NCBI GenBank assembly: GCA_963676345.2
Contig: CAXXTS010000006.1
Coordinates: 558,001-622,000 of the forward strand
From: G963665925 sp963676345
GTDB lineage: Bacteria > Bacillota > Clostridia > Peptostreptococcales > Acidaminobacteraceae
Reading direction: 5' to 3'
DNA length: 64,000 bases
In this document: positions 35,842 through 43,809 of the stretch, piece by piece
Position numbering within the stretch: the first letter of the stretch is position 1
How the letters are laid out: each line of letters begins with the position of its first letter
The notes under the pieces: generated by a model
Seen by the model: the letters and a program-made list of their open reading frames with translations, nothing else
Database searches by the model: none
What the model was told of the DNA's origin: nothing
Made by a program: the position numbers and the translations under genes

Positions 35842-35873
35842 GCACCGGTAATTTACCGGTGCTTTTCTTTTTC
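35842..35873 (+). terminator. Intrinsic terminator after purD
   Basis: GCACCGGTA and TACCGGTGC form a perfect 9-bp stem followed by TTTTCTTTTT. Copy C of the repeat family begins in this T-run. Confidence 0.9.
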
Positions 35874-36050
35874 GGAAAAGGCAAAGCAATGCACGATTTC
35901 GAGAGAAGGGCCTATTCGAATACGCATTCGAAATAGGCCCTTCTCTCGAAATTGTATATGGCGCGACTAGCTATCGTGGGCAACCGGAGGTTGCACTGTG
36001 CGTATATGGCGCGACGAGCTATCTCGGGAGGCCGAAGGGTGCACTGCTAC
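35874..36050 (+). repeat. Repeat family copy C: variable hairpin and two right-block units
   Basis: The left block has AAAGCAATGCAC (35883-35894). A stem of about 28 bp follows (35893-35955, with GAGAGAAGGGCC and one bulged base) around loop ACGC. Right-block units begin GTATATGGCGCGAC at about 35953 and 36002, the first with hairpin GCAACC-GGA-GGTTGC, the second strongly degenerate. The stem sequence is unrelated to copies A and B. Confidence 0.88.
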
Positions 36051-36093
36051 AAACCGCACTGCCCTATTTTTTGAAAAGTGCTAAGAAATGGAC

Positions 36094-36122
36094 TTGAAAG
36101 CACCTCTTGAAGTCTTTATAAT
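36094..36122 (+). promoter_or_regulatory. Promoter of the unknown membrane protein gene
   Basis: TTGAAA and TATAAT are spaced by 17 bp, about 40 bp upstream of the start. Confidence 0.7.
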
Positions 36123-36161
36123 AGCCAGTGATGGAATGAAAAGGAATTTAGGAGCCCGTAT

Positions 36162-36926
36162 ATGAAAAAGCATAAGGAATTCATCGGCATAGGTGCCGTA
36201 TTGATTGGATTATCAGCACTATTGCATTATGGACATTATTTACTATTTCACGATGCCCACCACCTGTTTATCTTTTTAGTGGCAGATATAGCCTTTATCC
36301 CACTTGAAGTATTTTTTGTAACTGTTGTGCTAGATAAGATTCTAGAACGCAGAGAAAAACAGCATCTCATTGAAAAGCTCAACATGCTTGTTGGATTGTT
36401 TTTTAGCGAAGTTGGACTAGATGTACTGAGAATGTGCACCCAAGCAGATATGGATTTGAATGAAGCAAGAGATGCATATGCACTGAGCATGAATTGGACG
36501 GAAGCTGACTTTGAAAAACTACATGGAAAGTTGGTAGAGCATCCCCATAAACTGGATGTTCAAAAAATCGATGTGGGTCGGTTGAAGGAAAAACTGGACA
36601 CTGGAAAGAATTTGCTGGTTTCTCTGATCGCCAATCCAGCACTTTTGGAACACGACTCTTTCAGTGAGCTTTTAATGGCAATCATGCATTTACAGGAAGA
36701 ACTTGCAATGCGTTATGATGATGGTCTCTCTAAATTTGATCAGGAGCATATTGAAGTTGATATACAAAGAGCATATAGTCGTCTGGGGTCAGAATGGATT
36801 AAGTATATGAAGCACTTACGTGTACACTATCCGTATTTGTACCTGACGGCGCTGATAAAAAATCCATATTTGAATCAGAACCGTGTTGAAAGTGAAAAAA
36901 CATATAAGAAACAAATAGTAGGTTAA
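36162..36926 (+). CDS. Uncharacterised membrane protein
   Basis: The 254-residue protein is not recognised. It has two N-terminal membrane segments (about 8-28 and 35-60), then a charged, helical cytoplasmic part starting LDKILERREKQHLIEKLNML. It contains many leucines and acidic residues and ends with SRLGSEWIKYMKHLRVHYPY. The ATG follows TTAGGAG. It is a single-gene unit with its own promoter and terminator. A signalling or membrane-anchor role is possible but not shown. Confidence 0.75.
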   Translation: MKKHKEFIGIGAVLIGLSALLHYGHYLLFHDAHHLFIFLVADIAFIPLEVFFVTVVLDKILERREKQHLIEKLNMLVGLFFSEVGLDVLRMCTQADMDLNEARDAYALSMNWTEADFEKLHGKLVEHPHKLDVQKIDVGRLKEKLDTGKNLLVSLIANPALLEHDSFSELLMAIMHLQEELAMRYDDGLSKFDQEHIEVDIQRAYSRLGSEWIKYMKHLRVHYPYLYLTALIKNPYLNQNRVESEKTYKKQIVG

Positions 36927-36955
36927 TTAAAGATGGAAATTTTAGAGCAGTGTGT

Positions 36956-36999
36956 CAGAGGCCATATCCTATAAATGGTTTTTGATATACTGCTTTTTT
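36956..36999 (+). terminator. Intrinsic terminator
   Basis: AGCAGTGTGTCA pairs with TGATATACTGCT (two wobbles), followed by six Ts. Confidence 0.75.
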
Positions 37000-37129
37000 A
37001 TAGGGCGTTTAGGCTTTGTCTCAATGACGTTTTTAGAACAGTGAATGAAGGGGTCATAGGGGAATGCTGTAAATCTTTGTAGGCTTTTGACAGAATTATT
37101 AAAAAAATAGATACAATCTGTTTTTTTAC

Positions 37130-37164
37130 TTGATATGTGTATTGCATATTGGATACAATATGCA
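37130..37164 (+). promoter_or_regulatory. Promoter with a palindromic operator over the -10
   Basis: TTGATA and TACAAT (37154-37159) are spaced by 18 bp. A perfect 9-bp inverted repeat, TGCATATTG-GATA-CAATATGCA (37143-37164), covers the -10 box, a classic repressor site layout. The cognate repressor is not in the window. Confidence 0.65.
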
Positions 37165-37253
37165 TAGAACTATAAATTCATTTTAAACTGCGTCATTACT
37201 ACGTGTGAATGCGTGGACATAGGAGTGAAAATTATATACAGGAGATGAACGCC

Positions 37254-37868
37254 ATGGATATGACCATCCAAACCACGCTTGAAAATCTTTCAAAGCGAAA
37301 TATAAACGGTTACTATTTTAAGACTTCTGAAGAAGCCAAGGAAGCAATCTTATCATGGATTCCACAAGATGTAACCATTGGAATTGGAAATAGTAGAACC
37401 GTGAAGGATTTAAACCTTTCGCAGACCTTGTCCGACAAGGGGCACATTGTCTATGATAAGACGACTGTGCAGACAGACCAGGGGAAGAAGCTCCTAAAAA
37501 AGAAAGCTCTAATGACAGACTGGTTTATAACAGGGACTAATGCGCTTTCTGTATCCGGACATCTTGTAAACATTGATCACAGCGGCAGTCGTGTAGCTGC
37601 TATGTTGTATGGACCGGATCGGGTTATTGTGGTTGTAGGCGTTAATAAATTGGCCAGAAGTTTAGATGAAGCACTGAATAGGGCAAGAAATGAGGCGGCA
37701 CCGCGTAACGCACTGCGGGCAGGCAAAAGTGCACCGTGTATTGAAGCGGGGCGTTGTGTTGAATGTGAGGGCGATGTAAGGATTTGTAATGCCTTTGTGA
37801 CTGTCAGCGGTCAGGCTGATGCAAGCCGTATGCGTGTTGTAATTATCAACGAAGAACTCGGTTTTTAA
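37254..37868 (+). CDS. LUD-domain protein (DUF162/LutC-like)
   Basis: The 204-residue protein has the LUD fold signatures: VTIGIGNSRTVKDL near the N-terminus, KKALMTDWFITGTNALSVSG and VIVVVGVNKLARSLDEAL. Cysteines near the C-terminus (CIEAGRCVECEGDVRIC) are common in stand-alone LUD proteins. LutC-type proteins support lactate oxidation, but a lone LUD protein cannot be assigned to that. ATG 37254 follows AGGAG by 9 nt. It is under the palindromic operator described at 37130-37164. Confidence 0.82.
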   Translation: MDMTIQTTLENLSKRNINGYYFKTSEEAKEAILSWIPQDVTIGIGNSRTVKDLNLSQTLSDKGHIVYDKTTVQTDQGKKLLKKKALMTDWFITGTNALSVSGHLVNIDHSGSRVAAMLYGPDRVIVVVGVNKLARSLDEALNRARNEAAPRNALRAGKSAPCIEAGRCVECEGDVRICNAFVTVSGQADASRMRVVIINEELGF

Positions 37869-37911
37869 TACATCCATATAACGCACACAAATATGAAGAT
37901 AAAGAGTCATT

Positions 37912-37946
37912 AAGGCTAGGGTTCACTATAGAGACCCTAGCCTTTT
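37912..37946 (+). terminator. Intrinsic terminator after the LUD gene
   Basis: AAGGCTAGGGT and ACCCTAGCCTT form a perfect 11-bp stem followed by TT; it can act in both directions between convergent genes. Confidence 0.85.
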
Positions 37947-38077
37947 GTGTTAATTTATATATATTTCTTTGAAGATACAGGATTAAGGTAAAGGTACATA
38001 AACAAAATGAAGCGTTTTTTAGTTTCTCCCTTAAAACACTTTTGTAAGTTGCACAGGTTTTCCCGGGGAATACGGCC

Positions 38078-39475
38078 TTAGCTGGATACCTCTTGAGAGT
38101 CCGTCAAAGTAATGGTTTTCGTGTGCCATTTTCCGCTGAAGTAAATAAGGCCACCGACAATGCAAATCAGGAAATTTGATGTAATCATTGAGTACCAAAC
38201 AGCATTTGACCCCAAATCCGTCAGTCTGCCAAGCAGTATAATAAGCGGTAGTCTAAAAAACCATAGACGTCCCAACATCATAATCATGGCATACACCGTA
38301 TGGCCTGACCCCTGGAAGGTGCCAATGAGTATTTGGTAGATGCCCATAAGGGGAAGGGAAGCTGTAATAAGCCTTAAGTAAAATGTCCCTTGCGCGACAA
38401 CAAATGGGTCGGTTGAAAAGAGGCGAATAATGCTTTCGGAAAGTATGACAATAATAGCGCCACCAGCGACAAGTACAATGGAAGTAACCACGGTACTTGT
38501 TCGAACCGCCTCCTTGGCACGAGCTAAATTATCAGCGCCTATATTCTGTCCGACGATAGAAGCAAGGGCATTTCCAACGCCCATTGCAGGCATTAGAATC
38601 AGACCAGAAATGCGATTGCCAATGGCAAAGGCACTTAATGTAGCCTGTCCATAGGAAACAATGAAGACGTTCATAATCATAAAGCCAAGCGAAGTCATTG
38701 ATTGACCAAAACTTGAAGGCAGACCAATCTTAACGATTTGCCTTAGAATTTTAAAATCCAGTTTCAAATCTCTAATGTGTATATGAAAGTCGCTTGATTT
38801 ATTGAAGAGTGTCATTACGGCATAAAAACCGAATACTGCTCTGGCCAGCACTGTAGCAATGGCTGCACCACGCAGTCCAAAGCCTAGTGTAAACATAAAA
38901 AGTGGATCTAGAAACATGTTGGTAAAGGCACTTAAGGCACTTATTTTCATTGGGGTGTAGGTATCTCCAAGTCCAGTCTTAATGGCTGTATATGAAAAAC
39001 ATAAGAAACATACTGGGAAGACCCAGAAAAATGACTTCAATAAACATCTTTGCATTTGAATACAGGGCGCCGGTCGCCTGCATAAGGATGCAGCAGGTGG
39101 GCCAGAAGCGAAATAGCCAATAATGCCGATGGTGATCGAGAGCAGTAGGGAAAGTGAGAGAATTTGACCCGCAACTTTACGTGATGCATCATATTCATGG
39201 GCGCCTGTGTACTGAGAAATAAGACTTGTTGCTGCGAGTGAAAGTCCCATTCCAATGGACATCATCAAAAAGATGACAGGCCATATAAATTGGACAGCCG
39301 CAATTTCGGCAGTCCCAAGCCATCCAACAAAGTAGGTGTCCACTAGGTTATTATAGAGTTTGTATAAAGTTGGTGAGCATGACGGGTCCGGACAAGCTGA
39401 TAATGACACGTAGCATGGGACCCATTCAGTATGAGTTCGCGTTTTTGTCTGTAATCCACTTTTCACCTCGTGCAT
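38078..39475 (-). pseudogene. MATE efflux transporter, frameshifted
   Basis: Most of the protein reads as a MATE-family exporter (YNNLVDTYFVGWLG, KIGLPSSFGQSMTS, GIYQILIGTFQGSGH). The N-terminal first helix reads correctly only in other frames (LRVIISLSGPVMLTNFIQTL, about 39355-39425), with shifts near a GGG run at about 39417 and near 39350. A third stretch (about 39000-39090) reads ATGALYSNAKMFIEVIFLGL in a different frame, bounded by shifts at both ends, one in a T run. At least three to four indels in one gene point to decay; sequencing error is the alternative. Coordinates of the original start are uncertain. Confidence 0.75.
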
Positions 39476-39580
39476 TTCGTATTTTAAATCGTTAAAAATA
39501 ATTATAACATAGATTATTTTGGGAATCAAATAATTAGTGACGCTAAATATATTGCGCCATGCATGCGTATTTAAAAGTGG

Positions 39581-39586
39581 TATAAT
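39581..39586 (+). promoter_or_regulatory. Extended -10 box before the cupin gene
   Basis: TGGTATAAT is an extended -10 about 40 bp upstream of the cupin start; no good -35 is visible. Confidence 0.4.
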
Positions 39587-39624
39587 ATTTAAAAATCGAT
39601 GATGAAGAGGAAAGGATGATAACT

Positions 39625-39972
39625 ATGGTATTAGGACATGAAAGAGATGTAATGGGCTCAGTTGTAGACCATCCAGAAGTTAAAGATGCAGTTATGAAGG
39701 TGCTTGTTTCTCCAAAAGAGGGCTGGGAAGATCACGTAATGCGTGTATTTGAGTTAGAGCCAGGTGGATATACACCGAAACATACACATGATTGGCCGCA
39801 TATTAATTATATTATTGAAGGAACAGGCACTCTTTTTCTAAACGGAAAAGAAAATCCTATAGAAGCGGGTGGCTATGCATATGTACCATCAAATGAACTC
39901 CACCAGTTTAGAAATACAGGTCAAGGAAAATTGCGGTTTATTTGTATCGTACCAGTGGAAGGACATAAATAG
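39625..39972 (+). CDS. Cupin-domain protein
   Basis: The 115-residue protein is one beta-barrel cupin: GGYTPKHTHDWPHINYIIEG is motif 1 with the metal-binding His and Glu, and AYVPSNELHQFRNTG is motif 2. It probably binds a metal and a small ligand; function is not assignable. ATG 39625 lies 9 nt from AGAGGAAAGG; an ATG at 39616 is too close to the SD. It overlaps the methyltransferase gene by 1 bp, so the two are likely cotranslated. Confidence 0.85.
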   Translation: MVLGHERDVMGSVVDHPEVKDAVMKVLVSPKEGWEDHVMRVFELEPGGYTPKHTHDWPHINYIIEGTGTLFLNGKENPIEAGGYAYVPSNELHQFRNTGQGKLRFICIVPVEGHK

Positions 39973-40658
39973 TGAGTAAAGATATGTCGATGTATGACTA
40001 TAAGAATATTAAAGCTTATTGGGATGATGTTTATGGGCAAGTTCCAAAGTTTACAGCAGATACTAAAATTCCATATCCAGAAATTATGGATGGCATCAGG
40101 TGGATTGGTGAAAAGGCAAATCATGTACTAGATTTTGGATGCGGCAATGGAAAGGCCTTGATTGTTTCTACAAAATATGGCGTGAAGAGTGGCGTAGGTA
40201 TTGATTTGTCCAAAACAGGGGTTGAAACGGCTCAAAAGGTAATAGCAGGATCTTACCTAGCTGAAAAATTATCTTTCTCTCAAGGCGGTATAGATGTACT
40301 GGAAGAGATGGAAGCAGAGACTTTTGATGGGGCCATTTTATTTAATGTGCTTGACAATATGTACCCAGATGATGGGGAGCGCCTCCTAAGTGCGCTGATT
40401 CGTGTTCTGAAGAAAGACGCTGTCCTGCTGCTCAAACTTAATCCTGTATATGAAACAGATGTTTTTACAAAAGAAAATGGCTTTGTAAAAGTGACTGAGA
40501 ACTGTTATGAAGAGGAATCAGGGCTTCTATTTTGGAATATGGATGATGATGTTTTAAGTACCTTATTAGGTGGAAAATTTGAGTACGTCAATGGGTACGA
40601 TATTGAAATGAAGGACTTTGATACAGTCAATAGAATGTATTGGTTAAAGAAGGTGTAG
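39972..40658 (+). CDS. Class I SAM-dependent methyltransferase
   Basis: The 228-residue protein has the SAM-binding sequence VLDFGCGNGKALI (motif I) and GVGIDLSKTGVE (motif II), then ETFDGAILFNVLDNM (motif IV region). Start is GTG at 39972, overlapping the cupin stop codon. The substrate is unknown. Its end lies 5 bp before the Ppx/GppA start, suggesting a three-gene operon. Confidence 0.85.
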   Translation: MSKDMSMYDYKNIKAYWDDVYGQVPKFTADTKIPYPEIMDGIRWIGEKANHVLDFGCGNGKALIVSTKYGVKSGVGIDLSKTGVETAQKVIAGSYLAEKLSFSQGGIDVLEEMEAETFDGAILFNVLDNMYPDDGERLLSALIRVLKKDAVLLLKLNPVYETDVFTKENGFVKVTENCYEEESGLLFWNMDDDVLSTLLGGKFEYVNGYDIEMKDFDTVNRMYWLKKV

Positions 40659-40663
40659 TTGAT

Positions 40664-42193
40664 TTGGAAAGATATGCTATTATCGACTTAGGATCCAACT
40701 CTGTCAGAATGAATGTTGTACACGTCAAAAAAGATGGGTCATATATTTTGCTGGATCAAGCGAAAGAAATGGTGCGTCTTTCTGAAAACATGGGTGAAGA
40801 GAAAACACTTAAACCTGAACCGATTGAACGGACCATACAGGCTCTCAAATTGCTCAAAAAGCTTTCATCAGCTTATGAGGCAGACCATGTCTATGCACTG
40901 GCTACAGCAGCAGTACGCATGGCGGTTAACCAGGCCTACTTTTTAGAGCGGGTAAAAGATGAGGTCGGACTTGATTTTACAGTCCTAACCGGTGAGCAGG
41001 AAGCCTACTATGATTATTTAGGCGTTATCAACACCATTGATGTCGATAACTGTCTGATTGTAGATATTGGCGGCGGTTCAACTGAATTGATATGGGTTGA
41101 GAATAGAGAACATAGAGCCGCCGTTAGTTTGCCTATTGGCTCTGTGTCCATTACCGAGAATTATGTTTCCCAGGGAAAAGAGGGACTTGATGCGGCAAAA
41201 GCAGCGATTAAAGCCCATTTTAAAGATGTACCCTGGCTTAAAAATTTGAAGGGTATTCCTGTTGTAGGACTGGGCGGGGTAATCAGAACACTTGCAAAGG
41301 TAGACCGCCACAAGAACAACCTTCAGGAAATTTATCTGCATAATTATAGGCTCTCACGGGGAGATTGCGACGATATGTTTGGTCTGATACTAAAGTCGAC
41401 ACCTCTTGAGCTTTCAAAGGTGAATGGCATTAATAAAAAGCGTGCGGATATTATTGGGGGCGGAATACTGCCAATTAAGATGATAATGGAAATGCTTGAG
41501 GCTGAAGCGCTGATTGTAAGCGGTAACGGACTGCGTGATGGGTGGTTTTACAAGCAGTATTCAAAGCTGTGGAACCGTCCTATTCTGGTGGCTGATGTAC
41601 TGGCGCATAGCCTTGATAATATCATGAAGCGTTATGAAATCAACCGTGGTCACAGTACACATGTTACACTGCTTTCACTCAAGCTCTTTGACAATCTGAA
41701 GATTTTTCATGGGTTTACAGATGCCTATAGAAAGCTGATAAAGGCTTCAGCATTATTGCATGATATTGGAATGTATATCGAGTATTACAATCATCACAAG
41801 CACGGTTTCTATTTAACCATGAACTCGCGACTGTGTGGCCTGACGAATACAGAAATTATATCGTGTGCTTATTTAGTAGGCATGCACAGAAACGAAAAGC
41901 TTAAAGTTGAACTTGAACAGTATGCGGGTATTGTAGATCGGCGCGAATTTAGGCGTCTGAATGATTTGGCGCTTTTCCTTGGTATCAGTGAAAAGTTGGA
42001 CAGAAGTGAGTCGGGTACAATTGAAGACATAGATGTCAAAATTGAAGGCAATGCGGTTCTTATAAAATTGTATTCTAAAGAAAAACCAACACTTGAAATG
42101 GCTGCTGCGAGTGAGTACATTAACAAATTTAAGGCAAGCTTTGGTGTTGAACTGCGTTTAGAATATGCAGGAAGCGTCCTCTCGAACATTTAA
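40664..42193 (+). CDS. Ppx/GppA-family phosphatase with HD domain
   Basis: The 509-residue protein has the Ppx/GppA ASKHA-type fold: YAIIDLGSNSVRM (phosphate 1), LIVDIGGGSTELIW (phosphate 2) and VVGLGGVIRT, then a C-terminal HD-type module (HSTHVTLLSLKLF, ALLHDIGMYI, HKHGFYL). Members hydrolyse polyphosphate and/or pppGpp, so it may act in the stringent or phosphate response. The TTG at 40664, 8 nt after AGAAGGTG, gives the usual N-terminus. The product could be either exopolyphosphatase or a related phosphatase. Confidence 0.88.
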   Translation: MERYAIIDLGSNSVRMNVVHVKKDGSYILLDQAKEMVRLSENMGEEKTLKPEPIERTIQALKLLKKLSSAYEADHVYALATAAVRMAVNQAYFLERVKDEVGLDFTVLTGEQEAYYDYLGVINTIDVDNCLIVDIGGGSTELIWVENREHRAAVSLPIGSVSITENYVSQGKEGLDAAKAAIKAHFKDVPWLKNLKGIPVVGLGGVIRTLAKVDRHKNNLQEIYLHNYRLSRGDCDDMFGLILKSTPLELSKVNGINKKRADIIGGGILPIKMIMEMLEAEALIVSGNGLRDGWFYKQYSKLWNRPILVADVLAHSLDNIMKRYEINRGHSTHVTLLSLKLFDNLKIFHGFTDAYRKLIKASALLHDIGMYIEYYNHHKHGFYLTMNSRLCGLTNTEIISCAYLVGMHRNEKLKVELEQYAGIVDRREFRRLNDLALFLGISEKLDRSESGTIEDIDVKIEGNAVLIKLYSKEKPTLEMAAASEYINKFKASFGVELRLEYAGSVLSNI

Positions 42194-42228
42194 GCGAGCC
42201 ATTTATGCAGCGCGGGAGTTTAAAAAAT

Positions 42229-42268
42229 AGCAGGCGGGTTCATAATATTATGAGCCCGCCTGCTTAAT
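42229..42268. terminator. Bidirectional terminator
   Basis: AGCAGGCGGG and CCCGCCTGCT pair perfectly. The stem continues inside through TCATAAT/ATTATGA, giving an almost uninterrupted hairpin between the convergent phosphatase and ferredoxin genes. Confidence 0.9.
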
Positions 42269-42301
42269 TTATTATGTAGTTGCTTTATATGAATTAAAAC
42301 G

Positions 42302-42574
42302 TTACTTTTTTGGCCACTCTATGACAAGATCATCCATTTCCGTGATTTCACACGCGAGTCTGTATCCTGCCTTTAGTTTTTTATCACTTAAGGCCTTGAG
42401 TTCATTTTTAGTCGGTGGATTTACTTTTCCAGATATGATTTTTACAGTACATTTGCCGCACTTGCCCTTTCCTTTACACGGGGCCTTGATTTTGATGTCT
42501 TCTTTTTTTGCTATTTCTAAAAGGGTGTGTCCTTTTTTTGATTGAATGGTTTTAATAAAACTGACGTTGCCCAT
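42302..42574 (-). CDS. 2Fe-2S ferredoxin
   Basis: The 90-residue protein has the plant-type 2Fe-2S ligand pattern CKGKGKCGKC plus a late Cys in YRLACEI. It transfers electrons in the cytoplasm; the partner is unknown. ATG 42574 follows AGGAGG. The upstream in-frame ATG would include that SD. Similar short ferredoxins occur alone in Clostridia. Confidence 0.88.
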   Translation of the reverse strand: MGNVSFIKTIQSKKGHTLLEIAKKEDIKIKAPCKGKGKCGKCTVKIISGKVNPPTKNELKALSDKKLKAGYRLACEITEMDDLVIEWPKK

Positions 42575-42775
42575 AAAGTCCTCCTGATTGATAATTGTTA
42601 TCACTATTGTATCACAGGTATCGGAATAATGATTTTTAATTTGCTGTAATGTATGATCGCTTATTATATACCCATCTTGATTTCAAGTAAAAGGCCATAC
42701 TCATTTATGAGAAGTGAATGCTGTACCGTTGACAAGACTATAAGAGTATGATAGTTTTTACTCTGTTCATAAAAA

Positions 42776-42852
42776 AGCGACCCGAACTGTCATGACATGA
42801 AGGCATGCATAGTGAGGTGAGTTCAAATGTCATGCGTACTTGGGTGGCGCAA
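42776..42852 (+). promoter_or_regulatory. Structured leader of the QueT-type gene (candidate riboswitch)
   Basis: An outer stem pairs GCGACCC (42777-42783) with GGGTGGCGC (42842-42850, GG bulged). Inside, two interleaved pairings are possible: GAACT (42784-42788) with AGTTC (42820-42824), and CATGACAT (42791-42798) with ATGTCATG (42827-42834). They are mutually exclusive or pseudoknotted. QueT genes are known preQ1 riboswitch targets, but this does not match the preQ1-I or -II consensus I know. Confidence 0.45.
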
Positions 42853-42889
42853 TCATATAATTATTCAAATATTTAATAAGGAGAAAAAG

Positions 42890-43372
42890 ATGAGATCTGA
42901 AGCGATTAAAAATCTTGTATTCAGTGCAATCATTGCAGCTATTTATGCAGCAGTAACAATCAGTTTGGCGCCAATCAGTTATGGGCCTATACAGTTTAGA
43001 CTGTCAGAAATGCTGGTACTGCTAGCCTTTATCAACAGAAAGTACATTCCGGGCCTTGTTCTAGGGTGCCTGCTTGCCAACTTGTATTCTCAGCTTGGTG
43101 TTATGGATATTGTATTTGGTACACTTGCCACGTACATCAGTGTCGAGTTGGTTTCAAGAACAAAGAACCTACTTGTAGCGTCCTTGTGGCCAGTGATTGT
43201 CAATGGTATTATTATTGGTGTGATGCTTAATGTCCTCTTCCAACTCCCACTGATTTTAACAATAGCTCAAGTGGCATTTGGGGAGTTTGTTGTTGTTTCC
43301 ATAGCGGGTGTAATCTTATTTAAGACAGCCATCCTAAATAACAAAAAATTGATGGATCTTTTAAATGGATAA
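42890..43372 (+). CDS. queT: QueT-family queuosine precursor transporter (ECF S-component)
   Basis: The 160-residue protein has 5-6 membrane segments and the family segments TISLAPISYGPIQFRLSEML, VLGCLLANLYSQLG and DIVFGTLATYIS. As an S-component it should capture a precursor such as preQ1 and work with a shared EcfA/EcfT energising module encoded elsewhere. ATG 42890 follows AAGGAGA; an upstream in-frame ATG at 42827 lies in the structured leader. Confidence 0.85.
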   Translation: MRSEAIKNLVFSAIIAAIYAAVTISLAPISYGPIQFRLSEMLVLLAFINRKYIPGLVLGCLLANLYSQLGVMDIVFGTLATYISVELVSRTKNLLVASLWPVIVNGIIIGVMLNVLFQLPLILTIAQVAFGEFVVVSIAGVILFKTAILNNKKLMDLLNG

Positions 43373-43449
43373 GACCTAGATCCGTTCACCTAGGCTCTGA
43401 AGATCCGTCTGTTTTATAAGGACTAAGAGAAAGAATTTTGGATTATAGA

Positions 43450-43484
43450 AAGCAACCTGCATAATATTGGCTGGTTGCTTTTTT
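43450..43484 (+). terminator. Intrinsic terminator after queT
   Basis: AAGCAACC and GGTTGCTT form a stem followed by TTTT. Confidence 0.8.
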
Positions 43485-43619
43485 ATATGCAAAGATAGCG
43501 AACCCATTCCATAAGCAAGAATACTTAAAAAGAAGAGGAAAGTGATATTGCTAATAAGGTATAGTGGAGGCATTAAGGCTTCTTCTTACAATTTCTTTTG
43601 AAGATAACACGGTCTTGAC

Positions 43620-43648
43620 TTGTGCTTTTTAATATATTTCCATATAAT
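43620..43648 (+). promoter_or_regulatory. Promoter of the histidine kinase gene
   Basis: TTGTGC and TATAAT are spaced by 17 bp, giving a leader of about 155 nt. A hairpin, CCCCTA/TAGGGG (43741-43758), lies in that leader about 50 nt before the start codon. Confidence 0.6.
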
Positions 43649-43809
43649 TTTCACTATATATTCTGATTATTTTTACAGGTTAATCGGGAAGATACATAAT
43701 TCGTAAGAAATTTATTTGAAATGATAAAATTTTATGATTTCCCCTAGGCATTTAGGGGTAACGATGAATAGTGTCAAAAAAGTTTTACAATGGGAGAAGG
43801 TTGAGTTCT

